This document shows, piece by piece, positions 42,934 through 51,576 of a stretch of 64,000 bases of DNA. The position numbers were made by a program, and so were the translations under genes. Origin of the DNA: Entomohabitans teleogrylli (GTDB lineage: Bacteria > Pseudomonadota > Gammaproteobacteria > Enterobacterales > Enterobacteriaceae); the NCBI RefSeq assembly GCF_001484765.1, contig NZ_KQ947379.1, positions 243,939 through 307,938 of the forward strand, written 5' to 3'. A model generated the notes under the pieces. It worked only from the letters and a program-made list of their open reading frames with translations, was not told where the DNA came from and did no database searches. The first letter of the stretch is position 1, and every line of letters starts with the position of its first letter.

Positions 42934-43271
42934 CTATTGGTCTTCTTTAAGCTCTCTAGCGGCCTTAGCTTGTTCGCTCCACTGCTCAACGGCTCCCTTT
43001 AGGGATTTTTTGAAAGCCTTGACTATATCCTCACGCTTGAAAGCATCACTTTTTTCGTAACGTGCAGTCATCTGTTGTTCAAGACCATCACTTACAAAGT
43101 GCTCCCACAGCCGCTCTATTTTCTCTGGTGATGGATGGGCTATCAGTTGACAAGTCAGAAGCCATGCAACACCTCGTCTCTGGCTCTGACTGCAAATAGC
43201 TCAGCTTCAAGAGCACAAACTCTGTTTGTTAAAGCATCAAAGGCTTCCTGTATATCTACCTTTTCATTCAT
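42934..43271 (-). pseudogene. Small phage gene broken by a frameshift
   Basis: From the ATG at 43271 (GGGGAGCTGTTAG upstream) the frame reads MNEKVDIQEAFDALTNRVCALEAE and stops after about 34 codons. The -1 frame takes over around residue 25 and continues as ..SQRRGVAWLLTCQLIAHPSP, WEHFVSDGLEQQ and KAFKKSLKGAVEQWSEQ to TAG at 42934. Together they give one plausible helical protein of about 110 residues. A one-base indel near 43190-43200 explains it; programmed shifting is less likely as no slippery run is present. The function is unknown. Confidence 0.62.
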
Positions 43272-43494
43272 CTAACAGCTCCCCAACGTATTCCGCCCAA
43301 GGGCAGATGACTCTTGCTGTGTGTTTAAGAAAAAATATTGGCACTCTTTAGAAAGAGCGGCCTGCGGGATGCGCTAACATCCTGCAGGCCAGTAACACAC
43401 AGCGCATACCTGTGAGTCACATCTTGGCTCAGTCCGTCTCGCGAGACAGATTCAGCCTACTGCATTTTCATTCAATGAAAAAGGCTTACAGAAT
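43272..43494. other. Intergenic region with strong hairpin before the Dam-type gene
   Basis: This 223-base gap between two divergent genes holds a 13-bp stem, GGCCTGCGGGATG (43359-43371) with CATCCTGCAGGCC (43378-43390), one mismatch. It also has CGTCTCGCGAGACAG at 43436-43450, another short palindrome. The promoter of the methylase gene must lie here; a role of the hairpin in its expression is possible. Confidence 0.55.
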
Positions 43495-44265
43495 ATGAAA
43501 TCTCAGTTTTTGCCAGTATTACCGTGGATGGGGGGTAAACGCCGCCTGGCCAGACACATTCTTCCGTTATTTCCGTCACACACCTGCTACGTGGAGCCGT
43601 TCTGTGGCGCAGCGGCGCTGTACTTCATGAAAGAGCCCAGCAAGGTTGAGGTCATCAATGATATTCACGGCGAGCTGATTAATCTCTACCGGGTGATCAA
43701 GCATCATCTTGACGAGTTTGTCCGGCAGTTCAGATGGGCGCTGGTCAGTCGCCAGATATACCGCTGGATGAAGGATACCCCGGAAGAAACACTGACCGAC
43801 ATTCAACGAGCAGCCCGCTTCTTCTACCTGCAGAAACAGGCTTTTGGCGGTAAGGTGGCCGATCATACCTTTGGTACCACTACCACCAGCGCACCACGCC
43901 TTAACCTGCTACGCATAGAAGAAGAACTGTCACTCGCTCACCTGCGACTTTCCAGAACCACCATTGAGCACCTGGACTGGGCGACCTGCATTAAGCGGTA
44001 CGACCGCTCCCATACGCTTTTTTACTGTGACCCACCGTACCTGAAAACTGAGGGATATGGCGTTGAATTCGGGCTGGAGGAATATGTGCGCATGGCGGAA
44101 CTGGCGCGGACCATCAGCGGGAAAATGGTTATTTCGGTGAACGATATCGAAGAAATGAGGGAAATCTTTGCCGGGCTGCGGATTCAGACGGTCGATATCC
44201 GCTACAACCTGCAAACAACGGGTAAAGCTGAACTCAAGCGAGAGCTAATTATCTGCAATTTCTAA
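43495..44265 (+). CDS. Dam-family (D12) DNA adenine methyltransferase
   Basis: 256 aa. The SAM-binding motif is YVEPFCGAAALYF (residues about 32-44) preceded by PWMGGKRRLARHI. The catalytic motif FYCDPPYLKTEGYG (DPPY) lies near residue 178. It is a solitary methylase with no restriction partner, transcribed opposite to the late genes. It could protect phage DNA from restriction, as Mom does in Mu, or alter host gene control. The target site is not known; GATC is likely for this class. Confidence 0.9.
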   Translation: MKSQFLPVLPWMGGKRRLARHILPLFPSHTCYVEPFCGAAALYFMKEPSKVEVINDIHGELINLYRVIKHHLDEFVRQFRWALVSRQIYRWMKDTPEETLTDIQRAARFFYLQKQAFGGKVADHTFGTTTTSAPRLNLLRIEEELSLAHLRLSRTTIEHLDWATCIKRYDRSHTLFYCDPPYLKTEGYGVEFGLEEYVRMAELARTISGKMVISVNDIEEMREIFAGLRIQTVDIRYNLQTTGKAELKRELIICNF

Positions 44266-44278
44266 TCATATCCTGAAG

Positions 44279-44302
44279 AGAATGGCCGATATCGGCCATT
44301 CT
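44279..44302. terminator. 24-bp perfect palindrome between convergent genes
   Basis: AGAATGGCCGAT-ATCGGCCATTCT is perfectly self-complementary. It lies 13 bases after the methylase stop and 14 bases from the end of the convergent lipoprotein gene. It probably acts as a shared two-way terminator, although no clear T-run follows on either strand. Confidence 0.65.
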
Positions 44303-44315
44303 GACCATAGTTCAA

Positions 44316-44681
44316 TTACTCTGCGCTCTTTGAGTTTGAGGGCGTCCTGGAGACACCTAGAGTGCAGCCATTTTTTACCCTAAGTAGTTGCAATTGTGAC
44401 AGTCGGGTGTTTGCACTCTCAAGAGCACTATTTTTTTCCATAGTGTTGCCAATACCAAAATCACCCAAAAAGGAAAGGACTGAACGACCATCGAACTGGC
44501 TTTCTTTATCAACATGCTGCAGGAAACCATGAACTTTGGCTTCCTCTAACTCTATTTCCCGGCATGACATCATATCTTTTTCGTACTGAGTTAATTCGCC
44601 CTGCCTGCCGTAGTTTTTTGTTGAACACCCTGAAACTAATGCTACTAGCGGTATAATAGCCAAGAAATAACGCATTTTCAT
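44316..44681 (-). CDS. Small prophage lipoprotein
   Basis: 121 aa with a signal peptide and lipobox VSGC (Cys near residue 19), so exported and lipidated. The mature part is polar and helical (ELTQYEKDMMSCREIELEEAKVHGFLQ). It lies next to the repressor, in an AT-rich cargo zone. Lipoproteins at this position often change surface receptors or block superinfection; that is only inference here. Confidence 0.75.
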   Translation of the reverse strand: MKMRYFLAIIPLVALVSGCSTKNYGRQGELTQYEKDMMSCREIELEEAKVHGFLQHVDKESQFDGRSVLSFLGDFGIGNTMEKNSALESANTRLSQLQLLRVKNGCTLGVSRTPSNSKSAE

Positions 44682-44858
44682 TCCTCAATTTACTGTATGG
44701 TTCAGGGCTAATCCGCCCCAAAATGATACTCCGGATGAATGTTTTTTGGGCAGGTGAATATTCCATTATTACTATACTCACTCCTCGTGTCTGGGAGTGT
44801 TTCGACATTTTTTATAGTCAAAAATGTTAACCACATTGCCTCTGTCTTGTTTTCTCTG

Positions 44859-45212
44859 TTACCCCGCAAGTTTACCTGGTTTAGGTTGTGCGAGGCCTTT
44901 GCCAACCTCAAGAATCGCCCTCCGTTGTTCGGGGGTCATTTCATCGAAAGCATCCAGTAATTCCTGTTTTTCAGAGGACATTTTTGGGATAGCTGCCGGG
45001 GAGGACATCATATTACTCCTCTGGCCTGTAACTACATAAAGCACATCCAGCCCGACACCAGCCCAGACACTAAGAGCATCAGCTCCAGGTGCTGACTCGT
45101 CTTTTTCCCATCTTAATTGGCTTTTATAAGAAGCCCCAACCAATTCAGCAAATTCAGACTGGCTAAATCCCAAACGGTTTCGTTCTTCTTTCAGACGTGC
45201 CCCAAGTGACAT
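44859..45212 (-). CDS. Prophage repressor (XRE/Cro-CI helix-turn-helix)
   Basis: 117 aa. N-terminal HTH: ARLKEERNRLGFSQSEFAELVGASYKSQLRWE. The C-terminal part (SSEKQELLDAFDEMTPEQRRAILEVGKGL) is the short helical tail common in repressors of Mu-like prophages; there is no LexA-type peptidase domain, so SOS induction by self-cleavage is not expected. The start MSLGARL at 45212 is preferred to the frame's first ATG at 45242, which lies inside the operator. Transcribed opposite to the early operon. Confidence 0.85.
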   Translation of the reverse strand: MSLGARLKEERNRLGFSQSEFAELVGASYKSQLRWEKDESAPGADALSVWAGVGLDVLYVVTGQRSNMMSSPAAIPKMSSEKQELLDAFDEMTPEQRRAILEVGKGLAQPKPGKLAG

Positions 45213-45228
45213 TTTTGTCCGCTCTCTC

Positions 45229-45257
45229 TTTACATATCCCATTTATGGGATAATAAT
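45229..45257 (+). promoter_or_regulatory. Early promoter with repressor operator in its spacer
   Basis: TTTACA (45229-45234) and AATAAT (45252-45257) are 17 bases apart. The spacer together with the first base of the -10 forms an 18-bp perfect inverted repeat, TATCCCA-TTTA-TGGGATA (45235-45252). A repressor bound there would block early transcription of the regulator-transposase operon. The site also lies just upstream of the repressor start, so it may allow autoregulation. Confidence 0.75.
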
Positions 45258-45304
45258 CTAACACACATAAGGCAAACATCATTGCATCAATAAAGGGGAC
45301 AACG

Positions 45305-45493
45305 ATGACTGCAGAACAAGTCAAAGCACTCTTTCGCCAGCGAGGGGTCACTTTCACCCAGTGGGCTGAAGAGCATGGCTACTCCCGGAATGAGGTCTAC
45401 CGGGTTCTTAATGGCCAGACCAAAGCCAATTACGGTAAATCGCACGAGATCGCCGTCAAGCTAGGGCTCAAACCCGGCAACGTTGCAGCCTGA
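45305..45493 (+). CDS. Ner-like DNA-binding regulator
   Basis: 62 aa. VKALFRQRGVTFTQWAEEHGYSRNEVYRVLNGQTKANYGKSHEIAVKLGL is a lambda-repressor-like helix-turn-helix of the size and place of Mu Ner. It is the first gene of the early operon and probably shuts off the repressor and early promoters during lytic growth. Confidence 0.82.
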   Translation: MTAEQVKALFRQRGVTFTQWAEEHGYSRNEVYRVLNGQTKANYGKSHEIAVKLGLKPGNVAA

Positions 45494-45546
45494 AGAGCCT
45501 GCAATAAGTGTAACAGTGTTTCATATATAGAAAAGAGGTATGTGAC

Positions 45547-45852
45547 ATGAGCAAGGTAATCACATCCACATCCGGTGGCCGTATCCTGCGGGTTCTCAAA
45601 GCACTCAAAGGGTCTTCACTCAGTGGCCGTTCCAACAGCGAGCTTGCTAAAGCACTGGACGAATCACCGGCCAATATCAACCGAGCCCTCAATACCCTTA
45701 TTGAAGAAGGATTGGCCCAGAAGCTGGATAACGGCAGGTTTGCCCTTAGTGTCCAGGTTCTGCAGATCGCTGTTGCACACAGTAATGAAATTGCCCGAGC
45801 TCAGGGGCGTATTGATGAACTGAATCAGCGCATCATCGCTGGCAGTCGCTAA
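45547..45852 (+). CDS. IclR-type winged-helix regulator
   Basis: 101 aa. GGRILRVLKALKGSSLSGRSNSELAKALDESPANINRALNTLIEEGLAQKLDNGRFALS is the DNA-binding half of IclR-family proteins, followed by a short coiled coil (EIARAQGRIDELNQRI) in place of a ligand domain. An early regulator of unknown target. Confidence 0.8.
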   Translation: MSKVITSTSGGRILRVLKALKGSSLSGRSNSELAKALDESPANINRALNTLIEEGLAQKLDNGRFALSVQVLQIAVAHSNEIARAQGRIDELNQRIIAGSR

Positions 45853-45868
45853 TTAAGGAAAAGCAAGA

Positions 45869-46807
45869 ATGGCCCGAACTAAGCAACAAACCACTGAACT
45901 GGCACCTGATGTGACCCTGAATCCTGAACTGATTACCTCCCAGAACCTGATGGCCACCGTCAGCAGCCATATGACCGATGAACGTGACCTGCTGAACCAG
46001 TTACTGGGTCAGGCTCAAATGGCTGATGCGTTTGCTCAATTTTCCAAGACCGTCTTGACTTCTAAGATGGCATTTGTAAAGGAAAATAAACTTTATCAAT
46101 CACTTAAGGGAAAGAAGGGTCAAGACGGTCTTGAGTTTTCAGGTACATGGGCAGAATTCTGCAATTTGCTCGGATACACCCCTGAACATGCTAATGAATC
46201 AATCAACAACCTCCAATCCTTCGGCGAAGAAGCCCTGGAATCCATGTCCCGTATGGGTATCGGCTATCGCGAGCTGCGCCAGTTCCGCCGCCTGCCGGAA
46301 GACCAGAAAAGCGCCCTGATCGAAGTGGCCAAAGAAGGCGACAAAACCGCGCTGCTTGAGCTGGCCGAAGAGATGATTTCCAAACATGCCCGCGAGAAGG
46401 AAGAGCTGAAGACCGACCTTGAAATCAGTCGCCAGATGCTGGCCGAGAAAAAAGAAGAACTCGGCACGATGCGCAATGAAAAAGAGGAGCTGAAATCCCG
46501 CCTGGTTCGCCGCACCACCACTGAAACACCGGACGAAGAAGGCGTGGCGCTTGAGACGGAAGTCACTGGCTTTAAAAGCGGGGTTCTCAGCGCATTCTTT
46601 GACCTTAAAAGCGGTTTCAACGCGCTGACCGAGCACACCGAACGCACCGGCATCAACCATACCGGCATGATGGCGGGCCTGCTTGATGACCTTCAGGCGC
46701 AGTTTGAAGAGCTGCGTCAGGAATTCAGCCTGCCGGAAGCCCGCGAGACCAGCGTGATACCGGACTGGGTAAAAGAAGCACAGCAAGAGGATGAAAATAA
46801 TGGATAA
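45869..46807 (+). CDS. Early phage coiled-coil protein
   Basis: 312 aa. An N-terminal helical domain (WAEFCNLLGYTPEHANESINNL looks DNA- or protein-binding) is followed by a long coiled coil (EEMISKHAREKEELKTDLEISRQMLAEKKEELG...). It lies between the regulators and the transposase genes and is probably made early. I do not recognise the family name. Confidence 0.7.
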   Translation: MARTKQQTTELAPDVTLNPELITSQNLMATVSSHMTDERDLLNQLLGQAQMADAFAQFSKTVLTSKMAFVKENKLYQSLKGKKGQDGLEFSGTWAEFCNLLGYTPEHANESINNLQSFGEEALESMSRMGIGYRELRQFRRLPEDQKSALIEVAKEGDKTALLELAEEMISKHAREKEELKTDLEISRQMLAEKKEELGTMRNEKEELKSRLVRRTTTETPDEEGVALETEVTGFKSGVLSAFFDLKSGFNALTEHTERTGINHTGMMAGLLDDLQAQFEELRQEFSLPEARETSVIPDWVKEAQQEDENNG

Positions 46808-47207
46808 AACCACCGCTGTTATTGACTCACCAGAGGCGCTGGGCGCTGCCCTGTGCCGCCATGTACCCGATATGGCCAACGGTTTCACCATCACCACCCG
46901 GGACAGCCAGCTGCAGCTGACTGTAACTGCCGAAGATACCAGGCCTTTCATTGCGGCGATGGAACGGCTGCTGAAGGGCAAAATCCGCCAGATCCAGCGT
47001 GGGCATCAGGAACGCGTTCTGGATGAAAAAGAGGCCATTTTTGATGCCAATAACAAGATTATTGCTGAACGGCAGGCTGAGTATGCGCGGCTCCTCTGGG
47101 ACGGGAATCCTCCATTTACCACTGACGAACTGGACCGCATCGCCGCTATCTACAGAGCGGCCATGTCGCGCAAAAAAGCGGACTCACATACTGACACTGG
47201 TATCTGA
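46800..47207 (+). CDS. Early phage protein, unknown
   Basis: 135 aa from the ATG at 46800 (AGAGGATGAAAATA before it). It contains VTAEDTRPFIAAMERLLKGKIRQIQRGHQERVLDEKEAIFDANNKIIAERQ, mostly helical, and ends with a basic tail. It overlaps the preceding stop by 8 bases and ends 10 bases before the transposase ATG. Function not recognised. Confidence 0.65.
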   Translation: MDKTTAVIDSPEALGAALCRHVPDMANGFTITTRDSQLQLTVTAEDTRPFIAAMERLLKGKIRQIQRGHQERVLDEKEAIFDANNKIIAERQAEYARLLWDGNPPFTTDELDRIAAIYRAAMSRKKADSHTDTGI

Positions 47208-47217
47208 GGGGGCCGCG

Positions 47218-49002
47218 ATGAATCCAGTCCTTACTCAGAGACTCGTTGCCATTGCCGAAGCAGCCAGCGCTGCCGGGCATGGCAAAAAAGAAGCAGTGTA
47301 TCAGGCAGCCTGCGAAGAATTGTGTATGTCACGTGCCACATTGCTCAAAAAACTGAATGCCGTCCGCCTGCAGAAGCCGAGAAAACAGCGCTCTGACGCT
47401 GGTGATTCCGCGCTGACCCGCGAGGAGGCGATGACCATTTCCGGCACTCTGATGGAAACCATCCGTGGGACGGGCAAACGTACCCTCAGCGTGGAAAAAG
47501 CCATCAACAGCCTGCGCGATAATGGTCTGATCGTCAGCGGCAGGCTTGATGAGACCACCGGTGAGATTGTGCCGCTGTCGGCCAGCGCCATTATCCGCGC
47601 CCTGCGCCAGTACCGCCTGCACCCTGACCAGCTGCGGGCACCGGCTCCGGCAGTGCAGCTGGCCAGCCGCCACCCGAACCACGTCTGGCAGCTGGATGCG
47701 TCCATCTGCGTACTGTATTACCTCAAGAACCCGGCCAAAGGGGTTAAGGGGGATACCGGGCTGCGCATCATGGATGAGAAGGAGTTCAACAAGAACAAGC
47801 CCGCCAACGTGGCCAAAGTCGTCAATGACCGCGTCTGGTCTTTTGAAGGGACCGACCACACCACCGGGTGGATCTACCTGGAGTATCGCTTCGGCGGTGA
47901 AACCACAGAGAACTTCACGTCCGTCCTGATCAACATGATGCAGGAACGCGGCGGCGCTGACGTGCTGCACGGGGTGCCAAAGGTGCTGTTCACCGACCCC
48001 GGTGCAGCCCTGAAATCCCCCACGATGGGCAACCTGTGCCAGGCTCTGGGCATCAGGCTGATTGCGCACAAAGCCCGCAACGCCCGGGCCACCGGCTCGG
48101 TGGAAAAGGCTCGTGACATTCTGGAACGGGATTTCGAACACGGCCTGCGCTTCTGCCGGGTGGAGAGCATCGACGAGCTGAACCGCCTGGCGCGTCTGTG
48201 GCGGATGAAGTTCAACCGCACGGCCATTCACAGCCGTTACGGCATGGCCCGCACGGATAAATGGTTGCTGATCACCGAAGAGCAACTGGTCAAGGCTCCC
48301 TCTGTTGAGGTCTGCCGGGAAGCGGCGGTTTCTGCGCCGGTCAGCTGCAAGGTGGACAGCTTTATCCGGGTACGTTTCCGGGGGAGGCAGTACGACGTTT
48401 CCGCTGTGCCGGGTGTCTGCGTGAATGACCGCGTGATGGTTGCCCGCAACCTCTACCGTGACGAGCAGGCTCAGGTGGTGATGACGGGTGAGGATGGTCT
48501 GAAAACCTTCTTCCTGGTTGACGAGGTGCAGAAAGACGAACACGGCTTTGCTGTTGATGCCCCGGTTATCGGTGAGAGCTTTAAATCGCTGCCCCAGACC
48601 GTCGCCCAGCAGCATCTTGATGAAGTTGAGCAGCACGTTTTCGGCACCGCCAGCAAGGAAGAGACAGAGGCCGCGAGAAAAGGCAAATCCCTGCCGTTCG
48701 GGGGACGTTTCAACCCATATCTCGATATTGAACGCGACGATCACCCGACCTATCTGCCAAAACGCGGCCAGGAAAGTCAGGTGCGTGGCCCGCGCATCGA
48801 GCAGCGCCCGTTATCTCATGTTGAAGCAGCTAAATTGCTGCGTGAGCGCCTGACTGCGGCTGGCCATAACTGGTTCCCGGAACACTACGCGCAGCTGGTC
48901 AGTCGCTTTCCGGAAGGCGTTCCGGCAGAAGATATTGACGCCATCGCGCAGGAGCTGGCCGGGAACAAAGCGCCACGACTCAGCATCGTTAACGGCCATT
49001 AA
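47218..49002 (+). CDS. DDE transposase (phage transposase A, rve core)
   Basis: 594 aa. The N-terminus has helical, HTH-like DNA-binding regions (ALTREEAMTISGTLMETIRGTGKRTLSVEKAINSLRDNGL). The catalytic core has Asp in HVWQLDASICVL, Asp in VLFTDPGAALKSP and Glu in ATGSVEKARDILERDF, in RNase H-fold order. A C-terminal Mu-type beta-barrel and basic tail follow. It is closer in layout to transposases of BcepMu-like phages than to Mu A itself. The ATG at 47218 is used because GGGGGCCGCG lies upstream and the longer frame is a shadow of the previous gene. Confidence 0.93.
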   Translation: MNPVLTQRLVAIAEAASAAGHGKKEAVYQAACEELCMSRATLLKKLNAVRLQKPRKQRSDAGDSALTREEAMTISGTLMETIRGTGKRTLSVEKAINSLRDNGLIVSGRLDETTGEIVPLSASAIIRALRQYRLHPDQLRAPAPAVQLASRHPNHVWQLDASICVLYYLKNPAKGVKGDTGLRIMDEKEFNKNKPANVAKVVNDRVWSFEGTDHTTGWIYLEYRFGGETTENFTSVLINMMQERGGADVLHGVPKVLFTDPGAALKSPTMGNLCQALGIRLIAHKARNARATGSVEKARDILERDFEHGLRFCRVESIDELNRLARLWRMKFNRTAIHSRYGMARTDKWLLITEEQLVKAPSVEVCREAAVSAPVSCKVDSFIRVRFRGRQYDVSAVPGVCVNDRVMVARNLYRDEQAQVVMTGEDGLKTFFLVDEVQKDEHGFAVDAPVIGESFKSLPQTVAQQHLDEVEQHVFGTASKEETEAARKGKSLPFGGRFNPYLDIERDDHPTYLPKRGQESQVRGPRIEQRPLSHVEAAKLLRERLTAAGHNWFPEHYAQLVSRFPEGVPAEDIDAIAQELAGNKAPRLSIVNGH

Positions 49003-49014
49003 CCGGAGGCACCC

Positions 49015-50184
49015 ATGCTGGTACTGAAAGACCTGATGAAGCAGCACGGTATCGAACAGACAGAAGTTGCTGCAGCTGCAGCTGTTTCGCAGCCCGCCGT
49101 TTCACAGCTGATTAACCACGGCATCTGGCCGAAGCGTCGCCCTGAAGAAGTGCGGCAAAAAATAATGAATTTTCTGGCATCACGCGGGCTCGGACAGGAC
49201 TTGTCCCGGGCGTTTGATGAGGTACTGGCGGCGGAATCCGCCAGTACCTCCGTCCCGCAACAGGCAAAAAACGAAGAGGACGAGAATATGTTACTGGCAA
49301 AACAGGTATTAAATCCAGTCACCAAAAAGCAATTCGGTATTTTCCGTGACCCGTTTGCAGATGACGCGATGCAGAGTTCGGAGGATGTGTTTACCACGCC
49401 GGATATCCGCTACGTCCGCGAGGCGCTGTATCAGACGGCCCGGCACGGTGGTTTTATGGCGGTTATCGGCGAATCCGGGGCGGGGAAAAGCACGCTGCGC
49501 CGCGACCTGATCGAACGTATCCACCGCGAAAATACGCCGGTCATCGTCATTGAGCCCTACATCATTGCGATGGAGGACAATGACAATAAAGGCAAGACCC
49601 TGAAAGCGGCCAGCATCGCCGAGGCGATCATCAGCACCATCGCACCGCTGGAAGGTGTCAAACGCAGCCAGGAGGCCCGTTTCCGCCAGTTACACCGTGT
49701 CCTGAAGGATTCCAGCAACGCCGGTTACAGCCATGTTCTGGTGATTGAAGAGGCACACTCACTGCCGCTGCCCACGCTGAAGCATCTGAAGCGCTTCTTT
49801 GAGCTGGAACATGGCTTTAAAAAACTGCTATCCATCGTGCTGATTGGTCAGCCTGAGCTCGCGATGAAGCTGTCAGAACGTAACCAGGAAGTGCGCGAGG
49901 TTGTACAGCGCTGCGAGGTCGTCGAGTTGCTGCCACTGGATTCGGAGCTGGAGCGGTTCCTGGAGTTCAAATTTAAGCGGGCCGGTAAATCCGTCTCGGA
50001 TGTTCTTGATAACAGCGCCGTCGACGCGATTCGCGCTCGCCTCAGCAACAATATTGGCGGTCGCCGGGGGGTTGTCAGCCTGTTATATCCGCTGGCCATC
50101 AGCAATCTGATTATTGCAGCCATGAATATGGCCGCACAGCTCGGCGTTCCGGTTGTTAATGCCGACGTTATTAAGGCGGTTTAA
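49015..50184 (+). CDS. Transposition ATPase B (AAA, ExeA/MuB-like)
   Basis: 389 aa. An N-terminal HTH (KQHGIEQTEVAAAAAVSQPAVSQLINHG) is followed by an AAA ATPase with Walker A GESGAGKSTLRRDL and Walker B HVLVIEEAHSLPLPTLK, then a sensor region SIVLIGQPELAMKL. It should bind target DNA, present it to the transposase and confer target immunity. It starts 12 bases after transposase A. Confidence 0.93.
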   Translation: MLVLKDLMKQHGIEQTEVAAAAAVSQPAVSQLINHGIWPKRRPEEVRQKIMNFLASRGLGQDLSRAFDEVLAAESASTSVPQQAKNEEDENMLLAKQVLNPVTKKQFGIFRDPFADDAMQSSEDVFTTPDIRYVREALYQTARHGGFMAVIGESGAGKSTLRRDLIERIHRENTPVIVIEPYIIAMEDNDNKGKTLKAASIAEAIISTIAPLEGVKRSQEARFRQLHRVLKDSSNAGYSHVLVIEEAHSLPLPTLKHLKRFFELEHGFKKLLSIVLIGQPELAMKLSERNQEVREVVQRCEVVELLPLDSELERFLEFKFKRAGKSVSDVLDNSAVDAIRARLSNNIGGRRGVVSLLYPLAISNLIIAAMNMAAQLGVPVVNADVIKAV

Positions 50185-50457
50185 ATGAAAACAATACCGA
50201 ACGTTAATAAACAGCTGGCTGATTTGATGAATGCTATTGCGGCACTCAATGCAATGAATACGCCTGTCACCAGCATCATGATTTATTCAGGAAAGCCGGT
50301 TATTCGTGTTTCTCGCGACAGTCCTTGCGTCAGTCATTTCAGGGGGAAAAAGTCGGGTTATACCATGACCGGTATTGACCATCAGGGGCGTTACCGTCAG
50401 GGGGAAGTTGAGATGTATGGTTGCAGGGTTATCTGGTCAGAATCATTACTTCACTGA
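50185..50457 (+). CDS. Early phage protein, unknown (90 aa)
   Basis: 90 aa starting right after the ATPase stop. It contains PVTSIMIYSGKPVIRVSRDSPC and YTMTGIDHQGRYRQGEVEMYGCRVIW, a small beta-rich protein. Function not recognised. Confidence 0.6.
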   Translation: MKTIPNVNKQLADLMNAIAALNAMNTPVTSIMIYSGKPVIRVSRDSPCVSHFRGKKSGYTMTGIDHQGRYRQGEVEMYGCRVIWSESLLH

Positions 50458-50469
50458 AGGGAAAATATA

Positions 50470-50685
50470 ATGGCAATAAAGATAGAGATTTTAATCGCGC
50501 TGACGCCAGAAGGATTTATCTATTGCAAAATGACCGGCGCAAATACAAAAGACGCGAGTGAAAGTGAGCTGGCGACGCTTGAGTCATTAAAGCCTGTTGT
50601 AAATGAATCTGTTCTCAACAAACTTAAACAGAGCGGATATCGGGTTGCAGCTGATTATCTGCAGCCTTCCGGCAAATCACATTAA
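50470..50685 (+). CDS. Early phage protein, unknown (71 aa)
   Basis: 71 aa: ILIALTPEGFIYCKMTGANTKDASESELATLESLKPVVNESV. AAGGGAAAATATA precedes the ATG. Small and acidic; no family recognised. Confidence 0.55.
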   Translation: MAIKIEILIALTPEGFIYCKMTGANTKDASESELATLESLKPVVNESVLNKLKQSGYRVAADYLQPSGKSH

Positions 50686-50701
50686 ACACTGAGGTCATAT
50701 T

Positions 50702-51313
50702 ATGACGACGATTAATCAGGACGAATATATGAAAGACCGTAAAGGTCGCCTGGTTCCGATAAACCAGATTTCTGATTACGACCTGGCAATGGACAGCTTT
50801 GTCCGGGAGCAGGTTGCTGCGGCGAAAGCCAAGAATGCTGAGCTGAGTGAATTTAAAGACCGTGCATTTAACGAATGCTATGCCTGGCTTGACCTAGTGG
50901 CAGAAAAATTCGGCAGAACGCGGGGCGGTGCCAAGGGCAATGTGACTTTCCCCACCTTTGACGGTAGCCAGCAAATTACGATCCGCGTACAGGAAACACT
51001 GACGTTCGGGCCGGAGCTGCAGATAGCCAAGGAACTGTTTGATGAATGTGTTACCGACTGGTCGAAAGGTGCCAATGCCAACCTGCAGGCGATTGTCACC
51101 GATGCCTTCCAGGTTGATAAAGAGGGGCAACTGAACACTGGGCGTATTCTCTCCCTGCGAAGGGTAAAAATACAGGATGAGCGCTGGATTAAAGCAATGG
51201 ATGCGATATCGGAATCGCTGCAGGTGGCCATGTCCAAAACCTATATTAATTTCCGGGAGAAAGATAAGTCCGGTAAGCTGGTTAATATACCGTTAGATAT
51301 CGCTGCTATTTAA
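50702..51313 (+). CDS. DUF3164 protein (Mu-like early protein)
   Basis: 203 aa. YMKDRKGRLVPINQISDYDLAMDSFVRE at the N-terminus and GNVTFPTFDGSQQITIRVQETLTFGPELQIAKELFDECV are the DUF3164 marks. The family is almost confined to transposable phages and lies in the early operon after A and B. Function not established. Confidence 0.88.
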   Translation: MTTINQDEYMKDRKGRLVPINQISDYDLAMDSFVREQVAAAKAKNAELSEFKDRAFNECYAWLDLVAEKFGRTRGGAKGNVTFPTFDGSQQITIRVQETLTFGPELQIAKELFDECVTDWSKGANANLQAIVTDAFQVDKEGQLNTGRILSLRRVKIQDERWIKAMDAISESLQVAMSKTYINFREKDKSGKLVNIPLDIAAI

Positions 51314-51334
51314 TTTATTTCTCCATTTCTTTTT

Positions 51335-51373
51335 AATCCGGCGTCAGTGCCGTGGGATTCTGCACGCCGGATT
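51335..51373. promoter_or_regulatory. Hairpin in the early operon
   Basis: AATCCGGCGT (51335-51344) pairs perfectly with ACGCCGGATT (51364-51373) across a 19-base loop. It lies between DUF3164 and the next start and may act as an mRNA processing or attenuation site. Confidence 0.45.
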
Positions 51374-51390
51374 TAGCAATAGGGCTATTT

Positions 51391-51576
51391 ATGCTGACAT
51401 TAGCCGGTTTTATTTTACTGGTATCAGCATGCGGAACAGATGCCTGTGACGCACTGCCTGTTACTGAAGATATCTATCTCAATAAGCAGTCCTGCGAGCT
51501 GGTCGCAGACGTCATTCATGAGCGCTCACCGGGCGCTTTATTGATTTGTGGGGAAGTCTGGCGGGAGGAAGAATAA
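51391..51576 (+). CDS. Small early protein with N-terminal hydrophobic segment
   Basis: 61 aa from the ATG at 51391. MLTLAGFILLVSACGTDACD looks like a signal with a lipobox-like VSAC, then a Cys-containing mature part. An in-frame start at 51352 would fall inside the hairpin just upstream. Function unknown. Confidence 0.5.
   Translation: MLTLAGFILLVSACGTDACDALPVTEDIYLNKQSCELVADVIHERSPGALLICGEVWREEE

Noticed and set aside
44739-44960. 73-aa plus-strand hydrophobic frame opposite the repressor 3' end
   Set aside because: It is mostly antisense to the repressor gene and has no ribosome site.
47329-48744. Minus-strand frame of 471 aa opposite the transposase
   Set aside because: Long only because of codon bias on the sense strand; the sense frame has all three DDE residues.
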